Below are positions 57,694 to 64,000 of a DNA stretch of 64,000 nucleotides, one piece after another. The notes beneath the pieces were generated by a model, which saw nothing but the letters and a program-made list of their open reading frames with translations, was not told the origin of the DNA and searched no databases. The DNA is from Nonomuraea maritima (GTDB lineage: Bacteria > Actinomycetota > Actinomycetes > Streptosporangiales > Streptosporangiaceae). Where the stretch lies: contig NZ_FNFB01000012.1 in the NCBI RefSeq assembly GCF_900100395.1, positions 124,001-188,000 of the forward strand. The letters are read 5' to 3'. Both the position numbers and the translations under genes were made by a program. Within the stretch, counting starts at the first letter, position 1. Every line of letters starts with the position of its first letter.

Positions 57694-58602
57694 TCACCTG
57701 GAGTCGACGCGGCCCAGTGGATCGGCGTCGCGGGCCAGCTCGGCGGTCGCCGCCGACCAGCTCGGGTCGCCGGGCCGCAGCGCGCCGCGCAGGTAGGCCC
57801 ACGTGAGCCGCCGGAGCAGGGCGACCCGTTCCTGGCTCTCGTCGGTCGTCTCCGTGGAGTGGTAGCCGGAGATGCCGCCGAGCGAGTGCTCCGCCCCGAA
57901 CAGCGTGAGCAGGCTCTTGCTCCCTGGGCTCAGGGCGTACGCGTCGGTGAACCACTCAGGCCCCCTCACCGACAGGGCGGACTGGTCCCGGTCGCCGGCG
58001 ACGACCAGGGCGGGCGTGGTCATCTCCGAGAAGCCGGGGTTCATGAAGGGGAAGTGCTCGGCGGCGAACGGCGTCAGGTCGGCGCCGCCGGTGCCGGGCA
58101 CGGCGAGCAGCACGCCCGCCTTGATCCGCGGGTCGGACATGTCCTTGCCCGGGGCGCCGTCGGCGTCGAGGACCCGCGCGCCCAGCAGCATGCTCACCGT
58201 CTGGGCGCCCCAGGAGTGCCCGGCCGCGGCGACGCTGTCCCGGTCGACGCGCCCCGCGAGGCCGGGCACGGCGGCTTCGAGGACGTCCAGCCGGTCGAGG
58301 ACACGGGTCAGGTCGTCCACGCGGTGGCGCCAGATCTCGGGATGGCGGGGGTCGTCGGGAGCGAGGTTCAGCGTCCGCGAGTCGAGGTGGGTGGGCTGGA
58401 CGACGACGAAGCCGCGGGCGGCCCAGAAGTCGACGAGCGGGGCATAGCCGTCCAGCGACCCGCCGAAGCCGTGCGAGAAGACGATGACGGGCAGCTCGCC
58501 GCCGGTGACGGGGGCCGAGACGCGTACGCGCAGGTCCTCGCCGCGGGCAGGCGCGGGCAGCACCACGGGGCGGACGGAGATGACAGGGGTGGGGTCGTGC
58601 AT
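57694..58602 (-). CDS. Alpha/beta hydrolase (chlorophyllase/PAF-acetylhydrolase-like)
   Basis: 302 aa from ATG 58602, chosen because GAGGAG lies 7 nt upstream. Oxyanion motif FSHGFGGSLDGY, nucleophile elbow AAGHSWGAQT (Ser130), then AGDRDQS as the acid region and a His in FGAEHSLGG. The layout resembles chlorophyllase-like or cutinase-related esterases. The natural substrate is unknown. It diverges from a TetR gene with two matching palindromes between them, so it is probably under that repressor's control. Confidence 0.87.
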   Translation of the reverse strand: MHDPTPVISVRPVVLPAPARGEDLRVRVSAPVTGGELPVIVFSHGFGGSLDGYAPLVDFWAARGFVVVQPTHLDSRTLNLAPDDPRHPEIWRHRVDDLTRVLDRLDVLEAAVPGLAGRVDRDSVAAAGHSWGAQTVSMLLGARVLDADGAPGKDMSDPRIKAGVLLAVPGTGGADLTPFAAEHFPFMNPGFSEMTTPALVVAGDRDQSALSVRGPEWFTDAYALSPGSKSLLTLFGAEHSLGGISGYHSTETTDESQERVALLRRLTWAYLRGALRPGDPSWSAATAELARDADPLGRVDSR

Positions 58603-58649
58603 GGGGTGTTCTCCTCGACAGGCAGGATGATCTGGCATCATGAGGAAAA

Positions 58650-58691
58650 CGGATCCGTGTTCCGCTAAAGACGATACGGAACCGTGTTCCG
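58650..58691. promoter_or_regulatory. Paired candidate TetR operators
   Basis: CGGAAC-CGT-GTTCCG (58677-58691) is a perfect inverted repeat; CGGATC-CGT-GTTCCG (58650-58664) is a one-base variant. They are spaced 27 nt apart, in the gap between the divergent hydrolase and TetR genes. Confidence 0.65.
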
Positions 58692-58725
58692 ATTAGCAAG
58701 TCGAGTGACGGAGGCGGCAGCGGCA

Positions 58726-59388
58726 GTGGCTGACATGAGCAGCGGATCGGCCCCCGGGGAGCAGGCCGACCTCGGCAGCGCGGCGACCCTCGGGAAGCGG
58801 GCCGACGTCGGCAGCGGGCCGGCCCCTCGGAAGCGGGCCGATGCCCGGCGCAACGAGAAGACGCTGCTGGAAGCGGCCGCCGCAGCGTTCGTCGCCTCGG
58901 GCGTCGACGTGCCCGTGCGCGACATCGCGGCCAGGGCGGGCGTCGGCGTCGGCACGATCTACCGGCACTTCCCGACGCGGGCCGATCTCGTCGCCGCCGT
59001 CTACCGGCACCAGGTCGAGGCCTGTGCCGCGGCGGGGCCGGAACTGCTGGCGAGCGCCGACTCGCCGTACACCGCCCTGACGCGGTGGATCGACCTCTTC
59101 GTCGACTTCCTGGTGACCAAACACGGCCTGGCCGAGGCCCTGCAGTCGGACGACGCCGCGTTCCAGACGCTGCACGCGTACTTCCTTGACCGTCTCGTGC
59201 CCGTCTGTGCCGACCTTCTCGCCGCCGCCACCCGGGCGGGTCAGGTCCGTACGGACATCGAGGCTCTCGAACTGCTGCGGGGAGTCGGCAACCTCTGCAT
59301 CGGCGCCGGCAAAGACTCGCAGTACGACGCCCGCCGCATGGTCACCCTCCTCCTGACCGGCCTGCAACACCGACCATCCACCCCGTAG
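58726..59388 (+). CDS. TetR-family regulator
   Basis: 220 aa from GTG 58726, chosen because GGAGG lies 11 nt upstream and earlier starts (58684, 58705) fall on or next to the operator repeats. A low-complexity tail of ~45 residues (SGSAPGEQADLGSAATLGKR) precedes the HTH AAFVASGVDVPVRDIAARAGV then GVGTIYRHFP. The C-terminal ligand domain is of the common short AcrR type. It most likely represses itself and the divergent hydrolase gene. Confidence 0.86.
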   Translation: MADMSSGSAPGEQADLGSAATLGKRADVGSGPAPRKRADARRNEKTLLEAAAAAFVASGVDVPVRDIAARAGVGVGTIYRHFPTRADLVAAVYRHQVEACAAAGPELLASADSPYTALTRWIDLFVDFLVTKHGLAEALQSDDAAFQTLHAYFLDRLVPVCADLLAAATRAGQVRTDIEALELLRGVGNLCIGAGKDSQYDARRMVTLLLTGLQHRPSTP

Positions 59389-59410
59389 GCGAACCGGGTG
59401 TCACATGGCG

Positions 59411-59442
59411 CGCCTGAACCCGCGACGCCGGGTCGTCAGGCG
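59411..59442. terminator. Bidirectional hairpin between TetR and DUF1707 genes
   Basis: Outer arms CGCCTGA/TCAGGCG and inner arms ACCCG/CGGGT give a nearly continuous 12-bp stem with a two-base bulge and a 6-nt loop. It lies between two converging stop codons. Confidence 0.75.
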
Positions 59443-59446
59443 GGCC

Positions 59447-60010
59447 TCAGCGGCGTAGGCGGCGGTTGACCGCGGTGAAGAGCAGTGCGCCGAGCCAGAT
59501 CATGAGCACTACCTTGAACAGCCCGGACAGGCCGAAGACCAGCGACAGCACCACGAGCACGAGGAGCGCGGGAAGCAGGCCACCCGGGCCGTGATGATGC
59601 CGACGCCACTGGGAACGGGCGGCGCGGCGCGCCTCTCTGCTCGCGTGGCGCATGTCGTGCATCTGCTGCCGGTGCGCGTGCGCGGCCGCCCTCCAGCCCG
59701 CCGGATCGTGGAACGGACCTGGAAGGCCGGAGGGAGGCCCCGGCGCCCAGCCCGGCCCCATTCCCGGCCCCATTCCCGGCCCCATTCCCGGCCATGGCCG
59801 GGGCGGCTCCGCCGACGGCGCGGCGGGCCCGGAGCCCGGCAGGTCGGCCGTCACGCGCGCGAGGTCGCGGAACGTCTTGGCGGCCAGCGTCTGATCGAGC
59901 CGCTCGTCGAGTTCCTCATTGGTCAGGCGGCCCTGGGCGAAGTGCTCGCGCAGGGCCGCCATGGTCTGCTCCCGCTCGGCGTCGCCGACGCGGAGGTCGT
60001 CATGGTCCAT
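59447..60010 (-). CDS. DUF1707 protein with C-terminal membrane segments
   Basis: 187 aa from ATG 60010, chosen for its GAGGAG RBS and because the DUF1707 domain (LRVGDAEREQTMAALREHFAQGRLTNEELDERL) starts right there. An in-frame GTG at 60163 overlaps the PadR stop (GTGA) and is a real alternative that would add 51 residues. A Pro/Gly linker with GPGM repeats follows, then a His/Arg-rich stretch and a C-terminal hydrophobic pair (LLPALLVLVVLSLVFGLSG, VVLMIWLGALLF). It is cotranscribed after the PadR gene. Role unknown; possibly an envelope-stress partner. Confidence 0.8.
   Translation of the reverse strand: MDHDDLRVGDAEREQTMAALREHFAQGRLTNEELDERLDQTLAAKTFRDLARVTADLPGSGPAAPSAEPPRPWPGMGPGMGPGMGPGWAPGPPSGLPGPFHDPAGWRAAAHAHRQQMHDMRHASREARRAARSQWRRHHHGPGGLLPALLVLVVLSLVFGLSGLFKVVLMIWLGALLFTAVNRRLRR
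59753..59795 (-). repeat. 12-nt tandem repeat coding for GPGM units
   Basis: Three to four head-to-tail copies of GGCCCCATTCCC (plus strand) encode the Gly-Pro-Gly-Met linker of the DUF1707 protein. Confidence 0.7.
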
Positions 60011-60159
60011 GTCAGGCTCCTCGCTGTGCCATATCCGGGCGGCCGGTGGGGCTCCGGTCATGCCCGCGGTCGTGCCCGCTCGGCGCGACGGCCCGGATCG
60101 CTCCGGCGCCGTCGCCCCCGCCGACGCTTCCGTCGTGCTCACCATCTCACCGTTCGTCG

Positions 60160-60918
60160 TCACTCGTCGTCGGGCTCGTCCTCGGCCAGGATCTGGTAGA
60201 GCTTGCGACGGGACTCCACCAAAGTCTTACGCGCTTCGCGGATCTGTGCGTCGTTGCCCGTCTGAAGAATTTGCATCATCGCGAACGCGGACTGCCGGGC
60301 GATGTGCCACAGATCGGCGGTGTTGTCGTCGATGTCGGGACGCATCTCGTCCCACGGGGCGCGGACCTCGTCGGGGTGCCCCTCGATGTAGGCGCGGCCC
60401 TCGTCGGTGAGGCGGAACGTCTTGCGTCCCTCGCTCTCCGACGAGATGACCAGGCCCTCGTCACTCAGCTGCTGCAGCGCCGGGTAGACGGCTCCGGGGC
60501 TGGGCTTCCAGCCGCCTTCGCTGCGCTCGGCGATCTCCTGGATGATCTGGTAGCCGTTGCGGGGCTCCTCGGCGAGCAGGGCCAGGATGGCCGCCCGTAC
60601 GTCGCCCCGCTTGGCCTTGCGGCCCCGTCCGCCCCAGCCGCGCTGGCCGCCGCCCCAGGGCGCGCCCGGGCCGCGCCCGAAGTCGAAGGGGAACGGACCG
60701 GGACCGCGTCTTCCCCGCCCTCGGTGTTCGTGGTGCGGGCCGTGATGACCGCCGTGGTGGCCGCCGGGGGAGCCGCTGTGCGGGCCGCCGCGCGGCCCGC
60801 CGTGGTGGTCGCCGAAGTGCTCGAAGGCCTCGGCGAGGCTGCGCAGCGCCTCTTTGGCGGCGCGCTTGTACTCGTGAGCGCCGGGCCAGGGCTGGCCCGC
60901 AGCGAGAGGGTTACTCAC
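60160..60918 (-). CDS. PadR-family regulator with His/Gly-rich N-terminus
   Basis: 252 aa from GTG 60918 behind AGGAGG. Residues ~34-100 are very rich in His, Gly and Pro (HHGGHHGPHHEHRGRGRRG). The PadR winged helix follows: DVRAAILALLAEEPRNGYQIIQEI and GAVYPALQQLSDEGLV, then a C-terminal coiled coil (IREARKTLVESRRKLYQIL). PadR proteins are usually repressors acting on their own operon. The His-rich part could bind metal (inference). Confidence 0.9.
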   Translation of the reverse strand: MSNPLAAGQPWPGAHEYKRAAKEALRSLAEAFEHFGDHHGGPRGGPHSGSPGGHHGGHHGPHHEHRGRGRRGPGPFPFDFGRGPGAPWGGGQRGWGGRGRKAKRGDVRAAILALLAEEPRNGYQIIQEIAERSEGGWKPSPGAVYPALQQLSDEGLVISSESEGRKTFRLTDEGRAYIEGHPDEVRAPWDEMRPDIDDNTADLWHIARQSAFAMMQILQTGNDAQIREARKTLVESRRKLYQILAEDEPDDE

Positions 60919-60942
60919 TGTTTCCTCCTATATCGTGATCTA

Positions 60943-60971
60943 TTCTCGATGCGTCAAAGATATATCGAGAA
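60943..60971. promoter_or_regulatory. Candidate PadR operator
   Basis: The 8-bp arms TTCTCGAT and ATCGAGAA flank a 13-nt AT-rich centre containing ATAT. The site is 25-53 nt upstream of the padR start codon and covers the expected promoter. Confidence 0.5.
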
Positions 60972-61064
60972 CCGCTCGCCAACAAGCCCCTACGCAAAGT
61001 GAGCCAGATCACGAAAAAGTTGCGGAATTGGGGAACAGGATCGGAAGGGGACGCGTTGTTCAGA

Positions 61065-61132
61065 GCAGACGAGGTCGTTCCGCGTCGGCAGGGCTGGGGG
61101 GTGCTGTCGCCGTGGAGAACGACCTCGTCTGC
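61065..61132. repeat. 16-bp perfect inverted repeat with 36-nt spacer
   Basis: Left arm GCAGACGAGGTCGTTC (61065-61080) and right arm GAACGACCTCGTCTGC (61117-61132) are exact complements. The spacer is G-rich and shows no ORF. Confidence 0.7.
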
Positions 61133-61356
61133 GTTTCCAGACTTTTTCCCCGGCGGGGCCCGAGGATTTCGTCATTCCGCGGTTCGCGCGGGATGGCCTT
61201 GTGGTCCAGGTGCGATGCGGGTTGTCGCGCGTGGGGGCTTTGCCGGGGGTTGGGGTGAGGCGCTGGTTGCTGTCAGGGGAGATGCCCGTGCCCCGGCCCT
61301 GCGGGGCTCGCCGGGGCGGGACGCGTAAAGGCGTTCTTTGCCGTACAGTCCCGATC

Positions 61357-62088
61357 ATGATGGGGCACACGCATGCGATGACCGGGGCCATCGCCTGGCT
61401 GGGGCTCGCTCCGCCGTTGGCCGCACTCCCGATGCTGAACGACGCGCCTTCGCGCTTCATCGAGACGGGCATCATGGCCACCGCCCTCAGCCCCGCCGAG
61501 CTGATCGCCGGGGCGATCGTGTGCGCGGGCGCGGCGATGCTGCCCGACCTCGACCATCCGAGCGCGACGATCGCGCAGACGTTCGGGCCCGTCACATGGG
61601 CGCTCAGCAAGACGGTGAACTGGCTCGCCGGCGGCCACCGAGGCGCGACGCACTCGCTGATCTTCGCCGCCGCGACCGGGTTCGGCGTCCACTGGCTGGC
61701 GAACGCCTATCCCCTCGGACGCGACATCATGGTCGTCCTGCTCGTCGGCCTCGCCCTGCGGGCCATCGGCGTCGGCATCCCCGGCAACAAGCTCGGGTCC
61801 GCGATGGTCAACATCGGGCTCACCGCAGGGTTGTTCGCCGTCTTCCTCTCCCTCGACGTCGGCTACGCCTGGCTGGGGCTGGTCGTCGGGATCGGCTGTC
61901 TCGCGCACGTCGTCGGCGACTGCCTGACCGAACGCGGCTGTCCCGTGCTCTGGCCGCTGTCCGTCACGTTCGTGCTGCCGTGGAAGATCGGCATCAAGAC
62001 CGGCAGGAAGTTCGAGCAGAAGATCCTCGCGCCGATCCTGTCCGTGGCGATCGTGGGCCTGCTCTTCTGGCGGCTCGCGCCCGTTTAA
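61357..62088 (+). CDS. YdjM-like metal-dependent membrane hydrolase (DUF457)
   Basis: 243 aa from ATG 61357. An early HTHAMTGA, then GAAMLPDLDHPSATIA and HRGATHSLIFA match the His/Asp motifs of the YdjM/LexA-regulated inner-membrane hydrolase family, and HVVGDCLTERGCPVLWPL is the last conserved block. At least five hydrophobic helices are visible. The biochemical role of the family is not settled. No RBS is visible, consistent with a leaderless message. Confidence 0.83.
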   Translation: MMGHTHAMTGAIAWLGLAPPLAALPMLNDAPSRFIETGIMATALSPAELIAGAIVCAGAAMLPDLDHPSATIAQTFGPVTWALSKTVNWLAGGHRGATHSLIFAAATGFGVHWLANAYPLGRDIMVVLLVGLALRAIGVGIPGNKLGSAMVNIGLTAGLFAVFLSLDVGYAWLGLVVGIGCLAHVVGDCLTERGCPVLWPLSVTFVLPWKIGIKTGRKFEQKILAPILSVAIVGLLFWRLAPV

Positions 62089-62089
62089 C

Positions 62090-62130
62090 TTGATGTCGAG
62101 ATACCCTGATAATATCTTGACGTCGAGAGA
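62090..62130 (+). promoter_or_regulatory. Aconitase promoter region with paired TTGAYGTCGAG boxes
   Basis: TTGATGTCGAGATA (62090-62103) and TTGACGTCGAGAGA (62117-62130) are near-identical direct repeats spaced 27 nt. TTGATG at 62090 followed after 17 nt by TATCTT (62113-62118) makes a good -35/-10 pair, so the repeats overlap the promoter. They may be bound by a regulator. Confidence 0.5.
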
Positions 62131-62148
62131 TCCGCCGCGACCTGTCAC

Positions 62149-62162
62149 TTAGGCACACCTAA
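62149..62162. promoter_or_regulatory. Candidate DtxR/IdeR-type iron box
   Basis: TTAGGCACACCTAA has the TTAGG...CCTAA halves of actinobacterial iron boxes, and it lies 69 nt before the aconitase start, just downstream of the predicted promoter. It is shorter than the full 19-bp consensus. Confidence 0.5.
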
Positions 62163-62231
62163 CGTGCTGTTCGATCCGGGCGTGCGGCAGGATTTGCACT
62201 GAACACCGGTCTAACGAGGAGGCGAATCACC

Positions 62232-64000
<1,769 letters not shown>

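Larger units (their letters stand above)
60919..61356. other. Intergenic region with operator-like and long inverted repeats
   Basis: 438 nt between divergent genes with no convincing ORF. Just upstream of padR, TTCTCGAT (60943-60950) and ATCGAGAA (60964-60971) form an 8-bp inverted repeat in AT-rich sequence, a likely PadR site. Further on lies a 16-bp inverted repeat at 61065-61132. A TACAGT hexamer 7 nt before ATG 61357 suggests a leaderless start for the next gene. Confidence 0.5.

Overview
The window is high-GC, gene-dense DNA with frequent GTG starts. It carries actinobacterial marker families: DUF4193, DUF3710, DUF3159, DUF4235 and DUF1707, a cysteine-bearing ferrochelatase, an F420-type LLM oxidoreductase, and a ceoB/ceoC-dut neighbourhood that I recall in the same order in Mycobacterium. 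It reads as the chromosome of a filamentous actinomycete, probably of the Streptosporangiales (Nonomuraea-like). The family placement is inference. I see no rRNA, tRNA, transposase, integrase, prophage or CRISPR array.

Layout. 0-9.3 kb holds a truncated polysaccharide deacetylase, an MFS exporter, a lytic transglycosylase, ferrochelatase, an S9 peptidase coupled to an inositol-phosphatase-like gene, and an OmpR/HK two-component system. 9.5-16 kb holds two conserved actinobacterial genes and a phenylacetate locus: TetR-PaaK on the minus strand, diverging from PaaN and an FAD monooxygenase around a PaaR-like palindrome. 16-22 kb holds otsA, DUF4235, valS and an ArsR/MFS pair. 22-27 kb holds a DUF6351 secreted protein and an AI-2E transporter hemmed in by two period-35 tandem arrays. 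27-38 kb is a conserved block (dut, DUF3710, OB-fold, DUF3159, ceoC, ceoB, a KimA-like permease, TrmA-type methyltransferase) with inserted TetR/DUF1707 genes, a small secreted peptide, a tandem hairpin array and an alpha/beta hydrolase.

38-45.6 kb holds a CAP-domain lipoprotein, a sugar porter, the bacterial RNA-repair pair Hen1-Pnkp and an LLM oxidoreductase. 45.7-49.5 kb holds a GH18-like protein lacking catalytic residues, then a coupled three-gene signalling operon: an intact NarL-type histidine kinase, a second kinase whose phospho-acceptor His is Asn, and a response regulator. 49.6-57.7 kb is a six-gene family-5 ABC importer and GH2 beta-mannosidase operon behind a perfect CebR/CelR-type operator. 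57.7-61 kb holds a hydrolase/TetR pair with two matching operators and a His-rich PadR regulator with a DUF1707 membrane protein. 61-64 kb holds a YdjM-like membrane hydrolase and the start of aconitase behind a candidate iron box.

The most distinctive items are the Hen1-Pnkp operon with a 39-nt repeat-expanded Hen1 linker, the active/pseudo-kinase tandem, the KimA-like transporter facing two RCK proteins, and several unannotated palindromic operators and tandem arrays.
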